Shown: one piece after another, positions 1 to 5,665 of the stretch
Position numbering within the stretch: position 1 is the first letter of the stretch
How the letters are laid out: every line of letters begins with the position of its first letter
Assembly: GCA_023411445.1 (NCBI GenBank)
Contig: JAEYOT010000801.1
Location: 1-5,677 of the forward strand
Length of the DNA: 5,677 bases
Reading direction: 5' to 3'
Source: Pseudomonadota bacterium
GTDB taxonomy: Bacteria; Myxococcota_A; Polyangia; Polyangiales; Polyangiaceae
Program-made: the position numbers and the translations under genes
The notes under the pieces: generated by a model
Database searches by the model: none
The model's input: the letters and a program-made list of their open reading frames with translations, nothing else
Told to the model about the DNA's origin: nothing

Positions 1-249
1 ACCGCTGCCCGCGTTAGCTCCGCCCGAGCTGGTGCCGGCCGACGCGCCGCCGTTCGTGTTCGGGACGCCGCCGCTGCCAGCCTGGGCGCTGGACCCGCCC
101 GTTGGGGATCCGGCGACAGCTGCGCCACCCGTCCCAGCCGTCGGCGACACGGGATCGGGGGTCGGCTCAGCATCCGAGCAGGCGACCACCCCGGCCGCGA
201 CGAGAACGGGGAAAAGAGCGAAAAATACTGAGCTGCGCTGTGACTGCAT
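1..249 (-). CDS. Lipoprotein, N-terminal part (gene runs off the left edge)
   Basis: The reading frame opens at ATG 249-247 and stays open for 83 codons to base 1, so only the N-terminus is visible. The protein begins with a short polar segment (MQSQRSS) and a hydrophobic stretch (about residues 8-22). A lipobox V21-V22-A23-C24 follows, fitting signal peptidase II cleavage before Cys24 and lipidation of that Cys. The +2 residue is Ser, which in E. coli rules would allow transfer to the outer membrane. From about residue 26 the chain is a low-complexity Pro/Thr then Gly/Ser/Ala/Thr-rich linker, a typical tether in myxobacterial surface lipoproteins. The functional domain lies outside the window, so no product can be named. 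A purine-rich GTGAGAG stands just upstream of the ATG. The gene shares its direction with the kinase but is separated from it by 162 nt and a hairpin, so it is probably transcribed separately. The signal peptide and lipobox are seen directly; the localisation is inferred. Confidence 0.85.
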   Translation of the reverse strand, partial: MQSQRSSVFFALFPVLVAAGVVACSDAEPTPDPVSPTAGTGGAAVAGSPTGGSSAQAGSGGVPNTNGGASAGTSSGGANAGSG

Positions 250-253
250 TATT

Positions 254-260
254 CTCTCAC
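254..260 (-). promoter_or_regulatory. Ribosome binding site of the lipoprotein gene
   Basis: On the minus strand GTGAGAG lies four bases before ATG 249-247 and is the only purine-rich segment close to this start. It supports that ATG as the initiation codon. The site forms part of one arm of an inverted repeat (256-261 with 291-296), so it may be accessible only when that hairpin is open. Confidence 0.5.
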
Positions 261-296
261 TGGCCGGCGCTGGACCCGATCCCGGCTAGTAGTGAG
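256..296 (-). repeat. Imperfect inverted repeat covering the lipoprotein Shine-Dalgarno
   Basis: Outer arms of 6 bp (CTCACT at 256-261 and AGTGAG at 291-296) and inner arms of 5 bp (GCCGG at 263-267 and CCGGC at 282-286) pair around a 14-nt loop. One side has a 1-nt bulge and the other a 4-nt bulge. In the minus-strand transcript the arm nearest the gene contains most of the GTGAGAG ribosome binding site, so folding would occlude it. Whether the transcript starts upstream of the structure is not known, and no clear promoter hexamers were found here. Confidence 0.4.
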
Positions 297-328
297 TGGC
301 AACCTCCGCCCAATCGCATCAACAAATC

Positions 329-360
329 GCGCCGAACGCTCGGGATCGGACGCTCGGCGC
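329..360 (-). terminator. Candidate intrinsic terminator after the histidine kinase gene
   Basis: The 32-base segment folds into a hairpin with a 14-position stem and a 4-nt loop. The seven outermost pairs are perfect (GCGCCGA with TCGGCGC). The inner part has two G-U wobbles and one mismatch. In the minus-strand transcript it starts 51 nt after the kinase stop codon and is followed by GATTTGTTGATG, a T-enriched but interrupted tail. The stem is strong and the T-tract is weak, so it may act as an intrinsic terminator or only as a 3'-end stabilising structure. Confidence 0.5.
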
Positions 361-411
361 TACCGCCCGGCGCCCGGCGTCTCGGCTGGGGACGTGCGGA
401 AGGCCGCCGAG

Positions 412-2103
412 CTAGGCCCGCTGCTCGTCCAGCACGCGCCGGATGACGCGGAGCAGCTGGCCGGGGTCGTAGGGCTTCTCGAGCAAGATGGTGCCGTCCT
501 GCAGCAGATCGTCGACCTTGAGCTCGGCGGTGTAGCCGCTAGCGAGGATGTAGCGAGCGTTGGGCAGCTCCGCCTTGATGCCCTTCAAGGCGTCGCGGCA
601 GCTCATCTCCGGCATGATCACGTCGAGCAGGACCAAGTCGTAGGGAGAGCGCGCGGCCGCTTGGCAGGCCTCCATCCCGTTCTCGACCGCCGTCACCGAG
701 TAGCCGGCTGACTCCAAGATGCGCAGCGTGACCCCACGCACCGCAGGGTCATCTTCGCCGAGCAAGATCTTCTCGTAGCCGCGCGGGGCCGCGCCTTCGA
801 TCTTGTTGCTGATGTCAGCGACGGGCCGCACGTAGCTCGGCAGGTAGATCTTGAAGACCGTACCGACGCCGGGCTCGCTGTAGCAATGCAGCAGGCCGCG
901 GTGCTGGCGCACGACGCCGTAGGCCACAGCCAAGCCGAGACCGGTGCCGCCGCGCTCCTTCTTGGTGGTGAAGAACGGCTCGAACACGCGATCGACCACC
1001 TCGCGCGGCATGCCGGTCCCCGTATCCGTGACCGTCACCATCACGTAGCGACCCGAGGTCGCCCAAGGGTGGGCTGCCACGAAGTCCGCGTCGAGCAGCA
1101 CCTGCTCGGTCTCGATCGTGATCTTGCCGCCGTTCGGCATCGCTTCCCGTGCGTTGATGCACAGGTTCATGAACACTTGATCCAGCTGCGAGGCGTCGCC
1201 CTCCACCAGCGGCAAGCGCACGCCTTCGATCAGCTCGAGCGTGATCGTCTCCGAGAGCACGCGTTGCAACAGCGCCAGCAGCTGCTTGAGTCGATCGTTC
1301 AAATCAATCGGACGGAGCTCGAGCGTTTGCGAGCGGCTCATGGCGAGCAGCTGACGTGTCAGATCGCGAGCGCGCTCGGCCGCGCCGACGACCGCGTCCA
1401 GCTCCGTGACGGCCTTCTCACTGCTGCCGACCGCCAGCCGCGCGAGCGCCGTGCCGGCCAGGATTACGGTCAGCAAGTTATTGAAATCATGCGCAATGCC
1501 GCCGGCGAGCAGCCCAAGGCTTTCCAGCTTTTGGTGCTCCAGCACGCGGCGCTCGAGCTCGATGCGCTCCTGCGCGGCGCGGCGGCTGGACTCCAGGAAG
1601 CGAATGCGGCTCGCGGCTACGGTCAGCTGGCTGCCCATGCCGACGAGGTAGTCCAGCTGCTCTTGCGTCGGCGGGCGGCAGCCCTCATCGCCGAAGGTGC
1701 CGAGCCCGAACGCTCCGAACGGCTTGTCGAGCAAGCGCAGGGGAATGTTGATGATGGTGCGGTTGCCGAGCGCGGCGACCAGCTCTTTGTTCGTGCGTGG
1801 GTCCGTGCGCGCGTCCACCACCACCACCGGCTCGTCGCTCTCGCGGAGCTGCTCGAGCAGTGGATCCCCGTCGATCTTCATCACTGGCGCGAGGTCCCAC
1901 GCCTTGTCACGTTGGCTGCCGGCGTAGTCGATCAGGCGCGCCTCTTGGGGGTCCTCGTCGTCACCGATGAAGAGCCAGACGTGCGGGTAGTCCGCCGCCG
2001 CCATCGCTTCTTGTCGCGTGAGCTCGAGCAGCTCCTTGAAGGTATTGGCGCGCTGGAGCTCGCGCGCAAAGGCCAACAAGCGGCTCCCAGTGAACTGCGG
2101 CAT
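412..2103 (-). CDS. Hybrid sensor histidine kinase (GAF-HisKA-HATPase-receiver)
   Basis: This is a soluble two-component kinase that autophosphorylates a His and can pass the phosphate to its own receiver domain. No signal peptide or membrane segment is visible, so it should sense a cytoplasmic cue. Residues about 17-165 look like a GAF sensor domain. A helical linker (about 166-195) leads to the HisKA dimerisation helix with H205 in AHDFNN. The ATPase domain (about 303-425) has an N box with N313 and N317, a G1 box from D360 (DTGTGM), an F box (FEPFF, 374-378) and a G2 box (GGTGLGLA, 385-392). A C-terminal receiver (about 444-560) has acidic residues E450-D452, phospho-acceptor D494, S522 and K543. 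All catalytic residues are present, so it should be active. There is no DNA-binding output domain and no response regulator in view. The ATG at 2103 is preceded in frame by a TAG at 2118-2116, which fixes the start closely; a clear Shine-Dalgarno is not seen. It lies 83 nt after the citrate-synthase-like pair, probably as its own unit. Confidence 0.95.
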   Translation of the reverse strand: MPQFTGSRLLAFARELQRANTFKELLELTRQEAMAAADYPHVWLFIGDDEDPQEARLIDYAGSQRDKAWDLAPVMKIDGDPLLEQLRESDEPVVVVDARTDPRTNKELVAALGNRTIINIPLRLLDKPFGAFGLGTFGDEGCRPPTQEQLDYLVGMGSQLTVAASRIRFLESSRRAAQERIELERRVLEHQKLESLGLLAGGIAHDFNNLLTVILAGTALARLAVGSSEKAVTELDAVVGAAERARDLTRQLLAMSRSQTLELRPIDLNDRLKQLLALLQRVLSETITLELIEGVRLPLVEGDASQLDQVFMNLCINAREAMPNGGKITIETEQVLLDADFVAAHPWATSGRYVMVTVTDTGTGMPREVVDRVFEPFFTTKKERGGTGLGLAVAYGVVRQHRGLLHCYSEPGVGTVFKIYLPSYVRPVADISNKIEGAAPRGYEKILLGEDDPAVRGVTLRILESAGYSVTAVENGMEACQAAARSPYDLVLLDVIMPEMSCRDALKGIKAELPNARYILASGYTAELKVDDLLQDGTILLEKPYDPGQLLRVIRRVLDEQRA

Positions 2104-2115
2104 GCCGTGCCAAAG

Positions 2116-2134
2116 CTAACACCAGCAGGGTTAG
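2116..2134. repeat. Short dyad CTAAC-N9-GTTAG upstream of the kinase gene
   Basis: A perfect 5-bp inverted repeat with a 9-bp spacer (2116-2120 and 2130-2134) lies 12 bp upstream of the kinase start codon. Its A/T-containing arms stand out from the GC-rich surroundings. It could be a small operator or a leader hairpin, but a 5-bp arm can easily arise by chance. Its position inside the only gap between the operon and the kinase is the main reason to record it. Confidence 0.25.
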
Positions 2135-2166
2135 AAACGCGACGGGTCAGCGCTTCCAGCGAGAAA

Positions 2167-2182
2167 GGCGCGCTCCCGCGCC
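2167..2182 (-). terminator. Candidate terminator hairpin after the ThDP/citrate-synthase-like operon
   Basis: A perfect 6-bp all-GC stem (GGCGCG with CGCGCC) closes a 4-nt GGAG loop. In the minus-strand transcript it starts four bases after the TGA of CS-B and is followed by TTTCTCGC. It has the position and shape of an intrinsic terminator, but the T-tract is only three plus one residues long. Partial read-through into the kinase gene is therefore possible. Confidence 0.45.
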
Positions 2183-2186
2183 AGGC

Positions 2187-3008
2187 TCAGCGCCCGCCCC
2201 AGCTGCGCTTGGGTGTGCCGGTGTAGGCAACGCCCTCGCACGGCAGCGGCAGGAACGAGCCAGCGGGTCGCTCGGCCGCCTCCCCATAGCAAGGCTGCAT
2301 GCCCGCGAGGAAAGCCCCATACACGTAGGAGTAGTGCTCGCGCGGCGACAAGCCCAGGTCCGCCGTGAGCGCCGCAGCCATGGCGCCGTAGTTCATGGTC
2401 ATGCGCAAGCGGCTGTCGAGCAGGAAACGTTCGATGTCGTGAGCGAGCTGCACGTGGGGGCCGTCGGCCAAGCCCAGCGAGCGCGCCACCTTCAAGATCG
2501 GATCGAGCCGCTCGTCCCGACGATTCGAGATGGGGCGACCGTAACCGGCGAGGCTGCGCCGCGTCGAGAGCTCCTGCCTCACCCACGGGCCCAGCTCGCC
2601 GCCGGCCGCGAGGTGCGCGCGCGTGCGGATCAGAAAGTCGCTGGCGCGGATGTCGATGCCCCGCCCATAGATGGACGCCTCGGACACCGCCAGCGCCGCC
2701 GATGCTGCCAAGTTTCCGCTGCTGCGCGACGTGCCGGCCAGCGCCGCGACGCGGTTGTTCCAGATGCGCGCGTCCGGGTAGCTCGTATAAACCCAGATCG
2801 TCTCCAGCAGGCGCAGCGCCGGCTCGGAGAAGCGGCGGCCCGTGATGCCGAACAGGTACAGATCCATCCAGCCCGCGCCGGCCAGGTCCTGATGCAGGTT
2901 CTTGCCGCGAAAAACCGCGTGGCTGCCGACGAAGCAGCCGCCCATGCGGGACCTGACACGCCCCACGTTCTCTTGCAGTAGCTCGTGCGCGGCTCGCTCG
3001 TCGCTCAT
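2187..3008 (-). CDS. Citrate-synthase-fold protein CS-B, catalytic residues altered
   Basis: This 273-residue protein resembles the short citrate synthase/citryl-CoA lyase branch, whose members make or split C-C bonds of acyl-CoA thioesters. The visible match starts at the helix W47-G54, continues through a RVAALAGTSR segment (86-95) and reaches GYGRPI (155-160) followed by R164-D165-E166-R167-L168-D169-P170. It ends with NYGAMAAAL (206-214), DLGLSP (217-222) and a helix ending in YGEA (241-244). These line up with the family landmarks HGGA, GFGHP...DPR, NxDG and GxxAHxxE. The expected His residues are replaced (Y114 in YGRG, R158 in GYGRP) and the catalytic Asp is Gly208. The protein is therefore probably not a standalone citrate synthase. 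It may be a structural or regulatory partner of CS-A, or an enzyme with changed chemistry. The start is ATG 3008-3006, which overlaps the CS-A stop as ATGA and has GGGAG seven bases upstream. The family call rests on by-eye motif alignment. Confidence 0.7.
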   Translation of the reverse strand: MSDERAAHELLQENVGRVRSRMGGCFVGSHAVFRGKNLHQDLAGAGWMDLYLFGITGRRFSEPALRLLETIWVYTSYPDARIWNNRVAALAGTSRSSGNLAASAALAVSEASIYGRGIDIRASDFLIRTRAHLAAGGELGPWVRQELSTRRSLAGYGRPISNRRDERLDPILKVARSLGLADGPHVQLAHDIERFLLDSRLRMTMNYGAMAAALTADLGLSPREHYSYVYGAFLAGMQPCYGEAAERPAGSFLPLPCEGVAYTGTPKRSWGGR

Positions 3009-3808
3009 GTCACGGCTCCCGTGCCGGAGCTCTCCAGCTCCAGCGCGTAGAAGGGGAACTGCTTGTGACCCCAGCCCCCCTGCTCGAGAGCGTGAGCGGC
3101 TGCGCCCGGCAAGCGCAGGAGCAACAGCAGCATCTCCCCCTGCTCCGGGCTCAGGCCCAGATCGGTGAAGGCGGCGGCGACCACACCCAGCATCGACAGC
3201 GGTCGGCCAGCCACGTGCTCCAGCGCAGCGCGCGCCTCCGCCAGCCAGCCGCAACGCGAGTCGGGCGCGAGCGCTGCCAGCGCTGCCAGCAGCTGCCTCA
3301 CCGGTGTGGCGGTCGTCTCGCCCCACGGGTCGAAGCCGGCAGCGTGCTCCGCGGCAGGCCAGATCTCGATCGGCTCGCTGCCGGAGGCGGGTGCGATCAA
3401 CTCATCGCGCCAACGCGAAAGCTCGGTGCCGCAGCGTTCCCAGGCTTGCATGGCGCGAAACAGCTCGCGCCCACCGCCTGCTCCCCCCGCGCCCACTGCG
3501 AGGGCCGCCATCAACGCAGAGGCGGCAGGCGAGCCGCCGACGCCAGCGCACATCGCGGCGTGCACCGAAGGATCGCGTGGGCCTGGATTGGCGAGCGCCA
3601 CCGCGAGCAGCTCCAGCACCGCGACCTGCGCGCGCGACGGGGCCTCACCCTTGAACAGCAAATACACCATGTCCGCCCAGCCGGCTTTGCCGAGCATCTC
3701 GCCGTACACGTCGTAGCCGTGACAGTACGCGGCGCGGCAGGCGAAGGGGTTGTTCGGCTCCGGCTCTTCCAGCCAGATGCGGCTCTGCAGGTGCGCTGTC
3801 TTTTCCAT
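3005..3808 (-). CDS. Citrate-synthase-fold protein CS-A, divergent active site
   Basis: This 267-residue protein belongs, by motif pattern, to the short citrate synthase/citryl-CoA lyase-like group (full citrate synthases are about 370-430 residues). The N-terminal part has the family-like helix pair around GYDVYGEML (31-39) and DMVYLLFKGEAPS (46-58). Next come NPGPRDPSVHAAM (74-86), GGSPAASALMAAL (91-103) and a Gly-rich turn (107-113). The C-terminal part has GRPLS (201-205), DLGLSP (216-221) and LRLPGAAAHALEQ (231-243), the last matching the conserved GxxAHxxE segment. The region expected to read GFGHP instead reads GFDPWG (158-163). The NxDG catalytic Asp position is Leu207. The protein has no signal peptide and should be cytoplasmic. 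It starts 21 nt after the ThDP enzyme stop and overlaps CS-B by ATGA, so the three products are probably made together. A CoA-thioester or 2-oxoacid substrate is inferred from the fold and neighbours and is not shown. Confidence 0.75.
   Translation of the reverse strand: MEKTAHLQSRIWLEEPEPNNPFACRAAYCHGYDVYGEMLGKAGWADMVYLLFKGEAPSRAQVAVLELLAVALANPGPRDPSVHAAMCAGVGGSPAASALMAALAVGAGGAGGGRELFRAMQAWERCGTELSRWRDELIAPASGSEPIEIWPAAEHAAGFDPWGETTATPVRQLLAALAALAPDSRCGWLAEARAALEHVAGRPLSMLGVVAAAFTDLGLSPEQGEMLLLLLRLPGAAAHALEQGGWGHKQFPFYALELESSGTGAVT
3016..3020 (-). promoter_or_regulatory. Internal ribosome binding site for CS-B
   Basis: GGGAG on the minus strand lies within the last codons of CS-A, seven bases before the CS-B ATG at 3008. 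With the ATGA stop/start overlap it supports this ATG over upstream in-frame starts. It also suggests translational coupling, giving comparable amounts of CS-A and CS-B. Confidence 0.65.
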
Positions 3809-3829
3809 GGCGGCTCGTGGCTCCGGCGC

Positions 3830-5665
3830 TCAGGCAGACAAGCTGCCGAGCGTCTTCAAGCGCAAGATCATCGGCGGCACTTCGTTGCGGTCGATGCGCA
3901 CGTCCAGCAGCGTGGGGCCTCGGCGCGCAATCAGCGCTTCGAAATCGATGTGCTCGAAGTCGGCAGGCGACTCGATCACGTAGCCTGGCACGCCCATGGA
4001 CTCCGCCATCTTGCGGAAATCCACCGGCGTGAGCTCATAGGCGATCGGCTCGGCGCCGGCCAGGCGCTGGCCGTGCATGACCATGCCGTAGGCGTGATCG
4101 TTGAGGATGACGAAGATCACGGGCAGCTCTTCCTCCACCGCGGTCGTAATCTCCTGGCCGCTCATCAGGTACGAGCCGTCGCCCGTGATGCACACGACGG
4201 GACCGCGCGGATTGCCGCGCGCGATGCCGACGGCGGCGCCGATGGCCCAGCCCATCGGTGCGAACTCGAGCGTCATGCGCAGCCAGCTGGAGTTGCTGGA
4301 GCGCCGCTCCGTAGCTCCGCGGCGAGACTGGGGCAGCCCTTCCCCGCGTCGATTGGACGGCGCCAGGTAGTGCGCTGCCCAGATCATGCTGTTGCCGGTA
4401 TCGGCCAGGAAGCGCGTGGTCGGAGGGAAGCGCGTAGAGAGCTCCTTCATCAAGCGCTGGGGCTTGATCGGCGTGGCGTCGGAGTAGTAGCGCTCCGGCG
4501 CCTGCAGCGTCACCAGCGACTCCTCCTGCTCGGCGGCCGTGGCACGTCGGTTCACGTAGCTGCGCGGCGGCCAGCTCGCGATCAGCCGCTCACAAATCGC
4601 GCGCATGCGCCCGCGCACGTGCAGCTTCGACAGCGGCGAGCGGATCAGATTCTCCTCCGACTCATCCACGTGGATCATGCGTTGGTTCAGCAAGTTCTTG
4701 GACCAGCCGTTGCTGGCCAGCTCGCTGAAGCCGGCGCCGAACGCCACGAGCAAGTCCGGACCGTCCGCGAGCGCCTGATCCGCGCTGGCGTGACCACCGA
4801 AGCCGAAGACGCCGCGGTACTGGCGATGTCGCGGGTTGATCAGCCCCTTGGCGTCCGGCGTCGTCACGAACAGAGCGCCGCTCAGCTCGACCAAGGTCAT
4901 GATCGCGTCGATGGCCTCCGCCGCGCCGTCGCCGATGAAGAACACGATGCGCGAGGCCGCTAGCAGCTCTGCCTCGAGGGCCTCCACGGTTTGCTCATCC
5001 ACGAGGCTCGGCTTGTGGCGCACCAGGGCGCTCAGCTCGCTGCCCGCGCTCCTCGGCAGCACCAAGCTGCGCAGCAAGTCCACGGGAAATGACAGGTGGC
5101 TGGGACCGCACGGCTTGCGCAGCGCGTGCAAGATCGCGCTCACCACTTTCGTCTCCGCTTGGTCGACGTGCGAGACCAGCGAGCTGTAGCGCGTGCAGTG
5201 CGCGAAGATACCGACGATATCCACACCGGCACACGAGGAGTCCTGCAGCGCGTTGCGTCCGAAGGACGGCAGCGCCGACTGGCCCGTGAGCGCCAGCACA
5301 GGCACGTTGCCGCCGTGCGCGCAGGCGATGCCGGTGAGCAGGTTGGTCGCGCCCGGGCCCGACGTGGTGACGCACACGCCGAGCCGCCCCGTCTCGCGGG
5401 CGTAGCCGTCAGCCATGTAGGCGGCGCCGGCCTCGTGACGAGCCACCACCGGGCGCGGACCACCTCGGCGCCCGCTGCGAGCGAGCGCGTTGTAGATGGG
5501 CTCGACGGCTCCGCCGGGCACGCCGAACACGTACTCGACACCGGCCTTTTCTAGGCAACTGACGATCAGCTCAGCGACCTCGATCTTGGCCAAGGGCTCC
5601 GGCGGAGCGACGGCACTGAGGACGTTTTCCGATGAAATGCGGGAAAAAGAGGGTTTGGGCTTCAC
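3830..5665 (-). CDS. Thiamine-diphosphate-dependent enzyme, acetolactate-synthase-like
   Basis: This 611-residue cytoplasmic enzyme has the three-domain layout of the acetolactate synthase superfamily, which decarboxylates or cleaves 2-oxo compounds through a ThDP-bound carbanion. The N-terminal PYR domain (about 28-200) has FGVPGG (47-52), the cofactor-activating E78 in RHEAGA, and TSGPGATN (101-108). The middle domain (about 222-360) has IGDGAAEA (244-251) and FGFGGHASAD (287-296). The C-terminal PP domain (about 400-595) has the Mg/diphosphate motif GDGS (495-498), with N522 at the expected distance of 24 residues after GDG. Classical acetohydroxyacid synthases have MVRQW after that Asn; here it is MVMHG (528-532), so the Trp tied to 2-ketobutyrate preference is absent. 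Residues 435-465 form an extra Arg/Ser-rich loop. No small regulatory subunit gene is in view. Translation starts at GTG 5665-5663; an in-frame TGA at 5674-5672 excludes a longer protein and no ATG lies before the PYR domain. It is the first visible gene of the operon. Confidence 0.92.
   Translation of the reverse strand: MKPKPSFSRISSENVLSAVAPPEPLAKIEVAELIVSCLEKAGVEYVFGVPGGAVEPIYNALARSGRRGGPRPVVARHEAGAAYMADGYARETGRLGVCVTTSGPGATNLLTGIACAHGGNVPVLALTGQSALPSFGRNALQDSSCAGVDIVGIFAHCTRYSSLVSHVDQAETKVVSAILHALRKPCGPSHLSFPVDLLRSLVLPRSAGSELSALVRHKPSLVDEQTVEALEAELLAASRIVFFIGDGAAEAIDAIMTLVELSGALFVTTPDAKGLINPRHRQYRGVFGFGGHASADQALADGPDLLVAFGAGFSELASNGWSKNLLNQRMIHVDESEENLIRSPLSKLHVRGRMRAICERLIASWPPRSYVNRRATAAEQEESLVTLQAPERYYSDATPIKPQRLMKELSTRFPPTTRFLADTGNSMIWAAHYLAPSNRRGEGLPQSRRGATERRSSNSSWLRMTLEFAPMGWAIGAAVGIARGNPRGPVVCITGDGSYLMSGQEITTAVEEELPVIFVILNDHAYGMVMHGQRLAGAEPIAYELTPVDFRKMAESMGVPGYVIESPADFEHIDFEALIARRGPTLLDVRIDRNEVPPMILRLKTLGSLSA

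Noticed and set aside
85..278. 13-bp direct repeat GGCGCTGGACCCG at 85-97 and 266-278
   Set aside because: One copy is in the lipoprotein linker and one in the leader, with no further copies noticed and no associated element. Such a match is plausible by chance in GC-rich DNA.
32..289. 85-residue plus-strand open frame at the left edge
   Set aside because: It is antisense to the lipoprotein start region, where the minus strand encodes a clear signal peptide, lipobox and linker preceded by a ribosome binding site.
2107..2112. TGGCAC resembling the -24 element of a sigma-54 promoter before the kinase
   Set aside because: The matching -12 element (TTGC) is absent at the required spacing. The site would place transcription initiation inside the coding sequence.
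886..2226. 446-residue plus-strand open frame opposite the histidine kinase gene
   Set aside because: It lies wholly antisense to a gene with all kinase motifs. Its His/Arg/Gln/Ala-rich composition is typical of a GC-rich antisense frame and no domain is recognisable.
3009..3326. N-terminal extension of CS-B from an ATG at 3326
   Set aside because: The extra 106 residues are a Gly/Arg/Ala-rich out-of-frame reading of CS-A with no family similarity. The ATG at 3008 has a good Shine-Dalgarno and the ATGA overlap.
2187..3808. CS-A and CS-B as one citrate synthase broken by a frameshift
   Set aside because: Each protein by itself has the size of short family members and its own DLGLSP-type C-terminal segment, so they look like paralogues and not halves. 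The junction is an orderly stop/start overlap.
3065..4963. 632-residue plus-strand open frame opposite CS-A and the ThDP gene
   Set aside because: It has the same antisense composition, rich in Arg, His, Ala and Gln. The opposite strand carries clear ThDP and citrate-synthase-fold motifs.
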